A stretch of 64,000 nucleotides of DNA. It comes from PMNU01 sp035479875. Its GTDB lineage: Bacteria; Patescibacteriota; Saccharimonadia; Saccharimonadales; UBA4665. The translations under genes were made by a program, and so were the position numbers. The notes under the pieces are model-generated. The model searched no databases. It was not told the origin of the DNA and saw only the letters and a list, made by a program, of their open reading frames with translations. Location of the stretch: positions 1 to 64,000 of the forward strand of contig DATIIH010000009.1 in the NCBI GenBank assembly GCA_035479875.1, written 5' to 3'. Shown here piece by piece: positions 1 to 5,777 of the stretch (positions within the stretch are counted from its first letter, which is position 1; the number at the start of each line of letters is the position of its first letter).

Positions 1-62
1 TCTCGGATTTTACTGACTATTTCGGCTTTGAGTTTTGGGTCGTAGGGTATGCCCTTGGCCAT
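1..62 (-). CDS. Partial N-terminus, possible IS3-type transposase OrfA
   Basis: Only the first 20 codons lie in the window; the gene continues off the left edge. The start is well supported by a strong Shine-Dalgarno site (GGAGGAATACAC before ATG on the minus strand). The visible residues MAKGIPYDPKLKAEIVSKIR resemble the opening of helix-turn-helix OrfA proteins of IS3-family elements (typically M-x-x-x-x-Y-[DS]-x-E-x-[KR]). About 50 nt further upstream is a TGGACACG end (positions 121 to 114), similar to IS3-family termini. Identification as a transposase is inference from a very short piece; another small DNA-binding protein is possible. Confidence 0.4.
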   Translation of the reverse strand, partial: MAKGIPYDPKLKAEIVSKIR

Positions 63-77
63 GTGTATTCCTCCAGA

Positions 78-127
78 TTAAACTGACAAATTAGTCCTTT
101 CTAGAATAGACTACGTGTCCAGTTTAA
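78..127. repeat. Inverted repeat at the putative IS end
   Basis: TTAAACTGACA at 78-88 is complementary to TGTCCAGTTTAA at 116-127 with one extra base. It lies just upstream of the partial transposase-like gene and could be the outer end of an insertion sequence or its promoter hairpin. The remainder of the stretch to 304 (AT-rich, no convincing ORF on either strand) holds no other gene that I can support. Confidence 0.35.
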
Positions 128-290
128 GCCTAGGGTGACAATAAGCGCTGTGCGCGTTTTGCCATGCAGCAAGCGCAACAGTTCGTCAGGTTTGTTGCCG
201 ATTCTAAATGACGAAAGATAGAGTCTCATAATGATAATAGTAACAGATATGCTTAGCTTACAATCTTATACAACCAAAATTACTCTGGGG

Positions 291-312
291 AAAGTTTGGT
301 CGTTCTATCTCT
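291..312. repeat. Partial copy of the palindrome arm seen at 2651
   Basis: The 22 bases from AAAGTTTGGT at 291 match those from AAAGTTTGGA at 2651 at about 20 positions (AAAGTTTGG-W-CGT-Y-CTATCTCT). The segment overlaps the stop codon of the gene at 305-796. It is directly preceded by CTGGGGA (285-291), a truncated version of the TGGCTGGGGA repeat. The stretch CTGGGGAAAG...CTTTGCCCAG (285-320) also forms a hairpin that could end transcription of the neighbouring minus-strand gene. Confidence 0.45.
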
Positions 313-796
313 TTGCCCAGTCAGGAACGTCATCTATTAAAGATATTGACGAGCTGCCGCCGTTGATATCCCAAAAAATGCTAAAGCATTGTTTGCCTTT
401 GGTGTGGTGAGTAAAACCGTCAGGGCTCATATAGTAGCCATAGTCAGCGTCAGCGGGCTTACGGGTGTTAGAATGAAAATCCGAACATAGAGCAAATGAC
501 TCATTAGGACCGCCTTCATATTGTTGAACAAGGTGATAGGTATAATCCCTTAACTCACCGTTTAGACCATGAACCGCTACAGTATCCAGTTTCTCTGGTA
601 ATAGTCTTTTGCGACCAAAGTCATCCCATACGGCTTTTTCGATGATCGATAGATCTTGAGCGATCTCCTCATCAGTAAGGCGAGAATTCGTACCGCCCGC
701 TATTCTTAAAAATGCAAATGCTGATAAGCCAAGTACGACGACAATCGCAGTGCCAATCGCCAATTTGCCGCGCGCCCTAAATGTGTACTTTTTCAT
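305..796 (-). CDS. Hypothetical membrane-anchored protein
   Basis: Unrecognised protein of 163 aa. A basic N-terminus (KKYTFRARGK) is followed by one hydrophobic helix at about residues 12-32, then a polar domain. Topology suggests a single-pass protein with an extracytoplasmic C-terminal domain holding two cysteines (ALCSDF and KQCFSIF), which could form a disulfide. An in-frame ATG exists at 811, but the TACAAT -10 box overlaps it, so the ATG at 796 fits the leaderless pattern of this genome. It is the leftmost complete gene of the accessory island and is bounded on both sides by copies or fragments of the island repeat. No function can be assigned. Confidence 0.6.
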   Translation of the reverse strand: MKKYTFRARGKLAIGTAIVVVLGLSAFAFLRIAGGTNSRLTDEEIAQDLSIIEKAVWDDFGRKRLLPEKLDTVAVHGLNGELRDYTYHLVQQYEGGPNESFALCSDFHSNTRKPADADYGYYMSPDGFTHHTKGKQCFSIFWDINGGSSSISLIDDVPDWAKR

Positions 797-823
797 AGTC
801 GTATTGTACACATAATACTCTCT

Positions 824-833
824 TGGCTGGGGA
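824..833. repeat. Island repeat copy 1 (TGGCTGGGGA)
   Basis: This 10-bp sequence is identical to the 3' end of the tRNA-Gln gene (complement of TCCCCAGCCA) and to copies at 1908 and 2735. It lies in the gap between the two minus-strand island genes. The conserved second half (12 nt spacer, then TCCAAACT) seen in copies 2 and 3 is not clearly present here. Confidence 0.55.
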
Positions 834-835
834 GC

Positions 836-940
836 ATGTTCTGGAATATAACCTTTGTGCCACTTTCAGATGAAGAGGCCAAGGAGGTCCAAGAATTGCT
901 CGAGGAGGCTGAGGTGGAGGATGCTAGGAAATGCCAATAA
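836..940 (+). CDS. Possible 34-aa acidic peptide
   Basis: A 35-codon frame encoding a very acidic, helix-prone peptide (PLSDEEAKEVQELLEEAEVE near the middle). The ATG follows the island repeat GGCTGGGGAGC by two bases, so GGGGAG is too close for a normal ribosome-binding site. The 3' end overlaps the convergent HAD gene stop by 17 bp. Composition looks protein-like, but length and overlap keep this uncertain. If real it may be a small accessory peptide of the cassette. Confidence 0.25.
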   Translation: MFWNITFVPLSDEEAKEVQELLEEAEVEDARKCQ

Positions 941-1763
941 TGTATTGCGCCAACCTTCTTGCTGGCTCAAGTGTTCCATTCTCGATCATAGCGTCGAATA
1001 CTTGCAACGTTTGCTCGCGGATACTTGCGGCGACTTGCTCATCAGCGCGAGGATCATACAATCTTATTCGCAAAACGGTAGCTGTTCCTTCGGCCATATC
1101 AGCATCAGCCAGACTATCGCCAATCAATATGACATTGCGACGCTCGGAACGAATTCTGGTAAGTTCCGGATGTCCAACCTCTTTCTTGTTTAGTACATGG
1201 ACGAGTGTTTGTTTGTCCCACCCGACCACTCGTTTGTTCTCGTCGGTGATCAAAGATGTCGAAAGAATAATGGAGGGATTGATGCTATATGTTTGTGCCC
1301 AAAGTTCAATCACATCCTTGATTCCGGCTGACAAAATGATCGTGGGGATTCCATGCTCAGCGCATAAAGCAAATAATTCCTTTGCGTCGGGTCGAATATT
1401 TGCCTTAGACAGGAAATCCTGTGCTACCTCGGACATATCGACATTATGTTCGACAAACAGATCAAGGATGCTCGACCACCACTCTATGGCATGGTTACTC
1501 GTCATCTCACCACTGACTTCGAGAGCACGGTAATGTCGGAACAGTTCTTGGTATCGGTCTTGGCCTCCTTGTGGCAAATGCTCATTGAGTATGTGCCAGG
1601 TGGTCACTTCGTCGTTAGTGCCGGGTTTAGCGACGGTAAGTGTTCGATCGAAATCAAAAACGATTTGCAATTGATCAGGGCCGGTCTGTCTGAAATCCTC
1701 AATCTTCTGGGCAAGCTTGTCGGCATTAGCATGTACCAAGCCAGCGGGTATAACCTCATTCAT
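924..1763 (-). CDS. HAD-superfamily phosphatase, P5N-1/UMPH-like
   Basis: Protein of 279 aa with the haloacid dehalogenase motifs in order: motif I DFDRTLT at about residues 37-43 (nucleophile Asp and acid/base Asp), motif II ILSAG near 144, a conserved Lys region, and motif III GDSLADADM near 217. The long helical insertion between motifs I and II (HILNEHLPQGG to WWSSILDLF) resembles the C1 cap of pyrimidine 5'-nucleotidase 1 (UMPH-1) proteins. The expected activity is dephosphorylation of a nucleoside monophosphate or similar small phosphate ester; the substrate is inference. The start is supported by TAGACT six bases upstream of the ATG. It occupies its own interval between island repeats at 824 and 1908. 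Confidence 0.75.
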   Translation of the reverse strand: MNEVIPAGLVHANADKLAQKIEDFRQTGPDQLQIVFDFDRTLTVAKPGTNDEVTTWHILNEHLPQGGQDRYQELFRHYRALEVSGEMTSNHAIEWWSSILDLFVEHNVDMSEVAQDFLSKANIRPDAKELFALCAEHGIPTIILSAGIKDVIELWAQTYSINPSIILSTSLITDENKRVVGWDKQTLVHVLNKKEVGHPELTRIRSERRNVILIGDSLADADMAEGTATVLRIRLYDPRADEQVAASIREQTLQVFDAMIENGTLEPARRLAQYIIGIS

Positions 1764-2062
1764 AAGTACAGTCTACAGCAACGTGTGTCTGATCTTGCAA
1801 AAGGAGACAAAGGAACCAAACTAAACCAAACCTTCTGGAGCCAAAATAGGGTCAAAACACAAAGAAAACGCCACAATGTGACGTCCTCTTATCTGTTGAT
1901 AATTTCATGGCTGGGGAGATGGTTCCTAGTCCAAACTCCTGGAGACGCGGAAGACCACGATCTCGACATTAGCGCGATGCGATATTTACTAGATGAGCCT
2001 ACCAGGGATTCGGGCAAAGATACCGAGAAACACATCGGTGAGATTACGGTACAATGAACTCT
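1764..2062. other. Non-coding spacer with island repeat copy 2
   Basis: About 300 bp without a convincing gene. The left part is an A-rich run following the divergent HAD start. The middle holds GACGTCCT (shared with the palindrome at 2651) and then the repeat at 1908-1937. The right end carries TACAAT (2050-2055), the -10 box of the next gene. Small frames reading through it show no protein-like composition. Confidence 0.5.
1908..1937. repeat. Island repeat copy 2
   Basis: TGGCTGGGGA (1908-1917), a 12-nt spacer, then TCCAAACT (1930-1937). It aligns without gaps to copy 3 at 2735-2764, including the preceding A and the exact spacer length. It separates the HAD gene from the next, oppositely oriented gene. 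Shared two-block architecture argues against chance. Confidence 0.6.
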
Positions 2063-2623
2063 ATGGCAAAGAAAAATCTGCGGGAATTCGATTATATAAA
2101 GACAGCTCAACTTGATACCGATATGTGGAGGGCATATTACGGCCACAACTTTTTCTTACTTTTCGTGCTGCTGTTGCGACTGATGCGTACCCAGTTTCAG
2201 TTTAGTCGGCGGCTTGCACTCCGTGCTGCGTACTATGCAGCTATTGCTGCCACTAATTATCGCTTACGGTATGGGCGAAAAACCTTTCCGGTTGCGCTAA
2301 AAAACCTTGCGAAATTTTATCTGTTCATCTCGCGGAATGCGACTGAGCCTTTTGACTACACAAAAGCTGCCGAACTGGAGTTGGAGTGGTGGAATATTCA
2401 TCGCTATCCGGAAGAATATGATAAAAAGCTGAGCGTGAGTCTGGCAGCGACCATGGCAGTCGTATATAACGGCAACACTAAAGACTTTTTGCGTTATGGC
2501 GAGTACCGGGCAAGGGCTATGATACTGCGCGACAACAGTAAGAGCCGACCCGATTGGGAGGAAATAGATTCATTGCTTAAGGCGTCATGGAAGGCCTTGC
2601 ATGATGTGGCCCAGAAGGGTTGA
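2063..2623 (+). CDS. Hypothetical protein of the island
   Basis: Unrecognised protein of 186 aa (MAKKNLREFDYIKTAQL...). It is rich in aromatic residues and arginine, with one moderately hydrophobic stretch at about residues 26-38 (FFLLFVLLLRLM), and otherwise mostly helical. Two segments share the pattern F-D-Y-x-K-x-A-x-L (FDYIKTAQL and FDYTKAAEL), suggesting an internal duplication of about 95 residues. An ATG at 2054 overlaps the TACAAT box, so 2063 is preferred. It stands alone between island repeats at 1908 and 2735. No family recognised. Confidence 0.6.
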   Translation: MAKKNLREFDYIKTAQLDTDMWRAYYGHNFFLLFVLLLRLMRTQFQFSRRLALRAAYYAAIAATNYRLRYGRKTFPVALKNLAKFYLFISRNATEPFDYTKAAELELEWWNIHRYPEEYDKKLSVSLAATMAVVYNGNTKDFLRYGEYRARAMILRDNSKSRPDWEEIDSLLKASWKALHDVAQKG

Positions 2624-2650
2624 GTAGTGCAGCTTGCCACAGATTCACAA

Positions 2651-2766
2651 AAAGTTTGGACGTCCTATCTCTCCCCCTCAAAGTCCAAACCAAAAATCAC
2701 CCCTTTTGAGGAGGTGATTCAAGTTCGAATACTATGGCTGGGGATAGTGAACCTATTCCAAACTTT
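2651..2766. repeat. 116-bp imperfect palindrome containing island repeat copy 3
   Basis: The ends are exact inverted repeats: AAAGTTTGGA (2651-2660) and TCCAAACTTT (2757-2766). Further in, CTCTCCCC on the left can pair with GGGGATAG on the right. A nested hairpin, AATCACC...GGTGATT, sits in the middle, and GTTTGGAC/GTCCAAAC (2653-2660, 2683-2690) offers an alternative pairing. TGGCTGGGGA (2735-2744), 12 nt and TCCAAACT (2757-2764) match copy 2. The layered arms with an internal variable loop resemble recombination sites or a small non-autonomous element. It fills the space between two convergent genes. Confidence 0.65.
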
Positions 2767-2821
2767 CGCCGAGCTTGATGAGACAAAAGATAATGTGCCC
2801 GAAGTGCGGGAAATACGAGAG

Positions 2822-3418
2822 TTATTGGGTGACTCTAACGATTTTGGCGAACATGGTCTCTAGCTTAGATAAGTCCATTTGCTCGGCGGCCAGCCGCGAT
2901 GCCTCGTCATTCTCATCGCCAACTATCCCATCCCAGTCTATCTGATAACCTGCATCTGCAGCGACTCGAGTCCAGAGTACACGTTGTGCCCGACCATTAC
3001 CTTCACGAAAAGGGTGAATGAAGTTTAGCTGATCGTAGAAATGAGCTAAGCGTTTCGTAAAGTTTTCTTTGGGTATGCCTTGCAGATAATTCTCTTTAGC
3101 GAGTTCGGCGAATACATAGTTGGCTGCCGTGGTAATTTTGGAAACGATCAGGAAGTACTCTGCGCCATCGGCGTTTTTCTTGATATCGACCGTTCTGATC
3201 TTACCAGCCCAATCGTAAACCCCTTTGAATAAATGTTTGTGGATGAGCAGTAACTCGGTTAAGTCATTTGTTCTTGGAATACCGATTGACTCTAGTTCGA
3301 GTTCGTTGGCGAAGACAATCTGGGGCTCAAGTGTTTTGAGTTCTTCTGATGACTTGGCTCCAAGCAAATTTCTGAGGTCGCCAATACTCGCATCAAAGTA
3401 GGGGTCGACGAAAGCCAT
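2822..3418 (-). CDS. fic: Fic-family toxin (class I, putative AMP-transferase)
   Basis: Protein of 198 aa with a clear Fic domain. The active-site motif HPFREGNGRAQR lies at about residues 136-147 (catalytic His, phosphate-binding GNGR). The upstream flap region is around residues 75-90 (KIRTVDIKKNADGAEYF). Fic enzymes usually transfer AMP from ATP to a hydroxyl of a target protein such as gyrase/topoisomerase IV or a GTPase; the target here is unknown. Its ATG overlaps the stop of the antitoxin gene by one base (TAATG), giving translational coupling. No Bep-type BID domain is present, so it is a stand-alone toxin rather than a secreted effector. Confidence 0.9.
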   Translation of the reverse strand: MAFVDPYFDASIGDLRNLLGAKSSEELKTLEPQIVFANELELESIGIPRTNDLTELLLIHKHLFKGVYDWAGKIRTVDIKKNADGAEYFLIVSKITTAANYVFAELAKENYLQGIPKENFTKRLAHFYDQLNFIHPFREGNGRAQRVLWTRVAADAGYQIDWDGIVGDENDEASRLAAEQMDLSKLETMFAKIVRVTQ

Positions 3419-3594
3419 TACAGACTGCCGTAGCGGGCTCGGATCTTAGCAGCGACGGATTTAGCCGAGGCTTTACCGGTGATGTAATTATCTGCAATCT
3501 TACGTGCTTCACGAGACACTAATAATCCCTCAAGCTTCTCGTTGGCGACAGCTTGTTTGACGGTTTTTTTTCGTTTCTGAACAGGCGAATTCAT
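3418..3594 (-). CDS. VbhA-like antitoxin of the Fic module
   Basis: A 58-aa protein: MNSPVQKRKKTVKQ, then AVANEKLEGLLVS, then a helix ending in KSVAAKIRARYGSL. The first part matches the inhibitory helix of VbhA-type antitoxins, whose (S/T)xxxE(G/N) motif places a Glu into the Fic active site; here it reads NEKLEG, with Asn in the first position. The C-terminal pattern (TGKASAKSVAAKIRARYG) is typical of the same family. The start is fixed by TATAAT on the minus strand (3606 to 3601), six bases before the ATG. Gene order antitoxin then toxin with a one-base overlap is the classic class I Fic arrangement. Confidence 0.85.
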   Translation of the reverse strand: MNSPVQKRKKTVKQAVANEKLEGLLVSREARKIADNYITGKASAKSVAAKIRARYGSL

Positions 3595-3666
3595 ATCTAT
3601 ATTATAGCAAATATGGAGGCATAGAAATAGTTTACGCTTGACTGGACGCTGTCGACGAAGTTAGTG

Positions 3667-4089
3667 CTACTCTGTTAGCTCAATCTGTGCCGGCAACTCG
3701 CTGAATCCCACTTTAATTACCTTAACAGGCTTAATCGGCATGAACGCTCTCCACTCCCATGCCGCAAAATGTTCAAATGGTGCTCTCGGCAACACGTAAA
3801 CGTAACCATTCCATTTTTCAGCTTTTGCTTGCTCGTAATCTTTTCTGCGGACATAAAAGCCGTATTGACCTCTGGGAGGATTATCCTTACCCCAGCCGCC
3901 TGTATGCCGACTGCCTAAAACAGCCATGAAGATGGCTGGCTCAATCTGCTCTGAAGCGGCTATGCAAGGCTCACCGTCTGGCTTGCCATGTGATATCGCT
4001 TGTCGAGGCTCAAGAGTAGCAATACTGTTGGTAGCTGACCCATGGAATAAATAATCTCCAGTATCCGCTAGTTGTCTCAATTCATCCAT
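3667..4089 (-). CDS. Hypothetical protein, possible ADP-ribosyltransferase-like fold
   Basis: Protein of 140 aa. The opening YLFHGSATNSIATLEPRQA resembles the first strand of ART/RNA 2'-phosphotransferase-like folds, where an H-G-[ST] motif binds NAD. Later there is a KDYEQA segment and a conserved-looking WEWRAFMPIKPVKVIKV C-terminus. Related short proteins beginning LFHGS...LEPR are known as uncharacterised families. A toxin or nucleotide-modifying role is only a guess. It is the gene nearest the tRNA-Gln attachment end of the island. GATAAGAT lies six or so bases before the ATG. Confidence 0.55.
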   Translation of the reverse strand: MDELRQLADTGDYLFHGSATNSIATLEPRQAISHGKPDGEPCIAASEQIEPAIFMAVLGSRHTGGWGKDNPPRGQYGFYVRRKDYEQAKAEKWNGYVYVLPRAPFEHFAAWEWRAFMPIKPVKVIKVGFSELPAQIELTE

Positions 4090-4104
4090 TTGCTTATCTT
4101 ATCA

Positions 4105-4130
4105 AATAAAAAGACTTCCGAAGAAGTCTT
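4105..4130 (-). terminator. Intrinsic terminator of tRNA-Gln
   Basis: On the minus strand AAGACTTC-TTCG-GAAGTCTT is followed by TTTATTT: an 8-bp perfect stem, a UUCG tetraloop and a U-rich tail, placed 17 bases after the tRNA 3' end. Confidence 0.85.
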
Positions 4131-4146
4131 TCATGACGCTTATGCT

Positions 4147-4220
4147 TGGCTGGGGATGAGGGATTCGAACCCCCGATGACGGGACCAGAACCCGTTGCCT
4201 TACCACTTGGCCAATCCCCA
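4147..4220 (-). tRNA. tRNA-Gln (anticodon CTG)
   Basis: The complement folds into a cloverleaf of 74 nt. The acceptor stem TGGGGAT pairs with ATCCCCA and is followed by G and an encoded CCA. The D arm is GCC-AAGTGGTAA-GGC. The anticodon arm is ACGGG-TTCTGGT-CCCGT, giving anticodon CTG (Gln, codon CAG). The T arm is GGGGG-TTCGAAT-CCCTC with one G-T pair. The last 10 bases (positions 4147-4156 on the plus strand, TGGCTGGGGA) are the sequence repeated across the adjacent island. This makes the gene the likely integration target. Confidence 0.95.
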
Positions 4221-4225
4221 ACGAC

Positions 4226-4281
4226 CCCAAGATTGTAGCAAATAACAGCGGTAATTGCCAGCCCAGGGTGTGTGGTATACT
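4226..4281. promoter_or_regulatory. Divergent promoters for tRNA-Gln and metK
   Basis: Plus strand: TTGCCA (4255-4260) and TATACT (4276-4281) drive the metK leader. Minus strand: TGGCAA, a 17-bp spacer and TACAAT (extended as TGCTACAAT) drive tRNA-Gln. The two -35 regions overlap, so the promoters may compete. Confidence 0.6.
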
Positions 4282-4309
4282 AGGGCTACTTAACAACTAA
4301 ATATACAGA

Positions 4310-4450
4310 GTGCAGGGAGAGAACTAGCTCGTTGATCTGCCGGCAGCCTGCGTCACAAGCGATGCAAGGTGCCCCATCTAGCCCGCCACAGCGGGGAAGA
4401 TATTGCGCCCCCGAGCATGATCCTTTCCGCTGAGTTACGGCAGAAAGGAT
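4310..4450 (+). promoter_or_regulatory. SAM riboswitch (SAM-I/IV superfamily) controlling metK
   Basis: Hallmarks of the SAM-I/IV aptamer are visible: CCGGCAGCC, a short P3 hairpin (TGCGTC...GATGCA), then AAGGTGCC, followed by a hairpin CCCGC-CACA-GCGGG closed by ATCT/AGAT. A P1 helix can form between GTGCAGGG (from 4310) and CCC...GCAT (to about 4418). The expression platform is ATCCTTTC (4420-4427), exactly complementary to GAAAGGAT (4443-4450), which contains the metK Shine-Dalgarno. Control is therefore most likely at translation initiation. Placement directly before metK, the SAM synthase gene, fits feedback by SAM. The exact subclass needs a covariance search. Confidence 0.85.
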
Positions 4451-4456
4451 ATTTTT

Positions 4457-5599
4457 ATGCCCCAAAAACCAGCAAAAGCCAAGAACCGGAGTCGCTTGTT
4501 CACCAGTGAGTCGGTGTGTGCCGGGCACCCCGATAAGATTTGCGACGCCATATCCGATGCGATTGTAGACGCGGTGCTGGCCAAAGACCCACACGCCCAC
4601 GTGGCTGCCGAAGTCGTTGCCGGTGCCAACCGCATTTGTCTGTTTGGCGAAATCACCACCACGGCCGAGATTAACTACGAAAAGATTGCTCGCAATACCG
4701 TTGAACGCCTTGGCTACACCGTACCGGCCTGGGGTTTTAGCCAGGAGTCCGAATTTAGCAACGACATCCACAAGCAGTCTCCAGACATCGCACTGGGAGT
4801 AGACCAAGATGGGGCCGGCGACCAAGGCATGATGTTTGGTTATGCATGCACCGAAACGTCGGAGCTAATGCCGTTGCCCATCGCTTTGGCGCACGCGCTC
4901 GCGCGCAAGATCGACGAAGTGCGCGAAAGCGGCAAGCTTAAGTGGTTGCGTCCTGACGGTAAAGCACAAGTTACCGTGCGCTACGAAGACGACAAACCAG
5001 TGGCTATCGAAAAGCTGGTAGCCGCTGTGGCGCATGATGAAAAGACGCCGGCTTTTAAGGTACGTGACGACGTTATTGAACATATCTTTACGCCGGTATT
5101 CAAAAAGTACGGCTACGATTTGCCGGCCGATGAAAACATCACGGTTAACGGCACCGGCCTGTGGCATATCCCTGGTCCAGAGAGTGACGCCGGACTCACG
5201 GGCCGCAAGATTGTGGTAGACGGGTATGGCGGGTACGCCCGAGTGGGCGGCGGCGCGTTCAGCGGTAAAGATCCAAGCAAGGTGGACCGCTCCGGCGCCT
5301 ATGCAGCGCGCTACATTGCCAAAAATATCGTGGCTGCTGGGTTGGCAACGCGCTGTGAAGTAGGGTTGGCATATGTGATTGGCGGCCAACGGCCACTGAT
5401 GCAAACCATTGAGACGTTTGGCACTGCTACGGTGAGCGAAGATGAACTCTACGATTTTAAAGACAAGCTGCTAGACACCAGCGTGAAGGGCATCATCCAG
5501 ACGCTGGAGCTAGCGCAGCCAATCTATAGCCAAACTTCAGCCTATGGTCACTTTGGCAAAGAGCACCTGCCGTGGGAAAAAGTGGTGTCGTTTAAATAG
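4457..5599 (+). CDS. metK: S-adenosylmethionine synthase
   Basis: Makes S-adenosylmethionine from methionine and ATP, the methyl donor for the cell's methylases. The 380-aa protein matches the normal length of about 380-400. The N-terminal ATP-site motif TSESVCAGHPDKICDAISDA (about residues 15-34) and the P-loop-like GAGDQGMMFGYA (about 119-130) are intact, as is the later GGGAFSGKDPSKVDRS segment, whose Lys binds phosphate. The gene sits alone downstream of a SAM riboswitch that can hide its ribosome-binding site. A GC-rich hairpin follows the stop. Confidence 0.98.
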   Translation: MPQKPAKAKNRSRLFTSESVCAGHPDKICDAISDAIVDAVLAKDPHAHVAAEVVAGANRICLFGEITTTAEINYEKIARNTVERLGYTVPAWGFSQESEFSNDIHKQSPDIALGVDQDGAGDQGMMFGYACTETSELMPLPIALAHALARKIDEVRESGKLKWLRPDGKAQVTVRYEDDKPVAIEKLVAAVAHDEKTPAFKVRDDVIEHIFTPVFKKYGYDLPADENITVNGTGLWHIPGPESDAGLTGRKIVVDGYGGYARVGGGAFSGKDPSKVDRSGAYAARYIAKNIVAAGLATRCEVGLAYVIGGQRPLMQTIETFGTATVSEDELYDFKDKLLDTSVKGIIQTLELAQPIYSQTSAYGHFGKEHLPWEKVVSFK

Positions 5600-5602
5600 C
5601 CA

Positions 5603-5740
5603 CTACAAACGCCGCAGAATGGCGGCGGGTGCTTGTTTTTGCGGTGTCGGCTTTTGGCCTGTTGGGTTCAATTTGGTGATTGCTACGACCGTGAGGATGA
5701 GCAAAATAAAAAGCACAATGGTGCCGATGGTTCGTTTCAT
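5603..5740 (-). CDS. Possible 45-aa membrane peptide
   Basis: MKRTIGTIVLFILLILTVVA then a Pro/Gln-rich tail ending ILRRL. One clear membrane helix follows two positive charges, typical of a small inner-membrane peptide. It lies between the converging metK and rarA 3' ends, and its C-terminal codons overlap the metK terminator hairpin (CGCCGC-AGAATG-GCGGCG at 5610-5627). No promoter is obvious. A real but unknown small membrane protein is plausible. Confidence 0.4.
   Translation of the reverse strand: MKRTIGTIVLFILLILTVVAITKLNPTGQKPTPQKQAPAAILRRL
5610..5640 (+). terminator. Probable metK terminator
   Basis: CGCCGC (5610-5615), loop AGAATG, GCGGCG (5622-5627), then GGTGCTTGTTTTT. The stem is 6 bp and the T-run ends at 5640. 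Confidence 0.5.
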
Positions 5741-5777
5741 ACAACCCAAGTATAACGCGTTTTGGCAAAGTCAGCAG

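Noticed and set aside
2651..2766. Integron attC site / CALIN array
   Set aside because: attC sites begin RYYYAAC and end GTTRRRY; this palindrome has the opposite polarity at its ends, and no integrase is visible. Kept only as an analogy.
2747..2863. Separate gene for a 38-aa acidic peptide
   Set aside because: Starts inside the palindrome, overlaps the Fic gene 3' end by 42 bp and has no promoter or ribosome-binding site. Mentioned only in a finding.
4147..4220. Further tRNA genes
   Set aside because: I looked for T-arm GTTCGA/GTTCAA signatures in the other gaps; the only other one, at 2722-2730 within the palindrome, lacks acceptor and anticodon arms.
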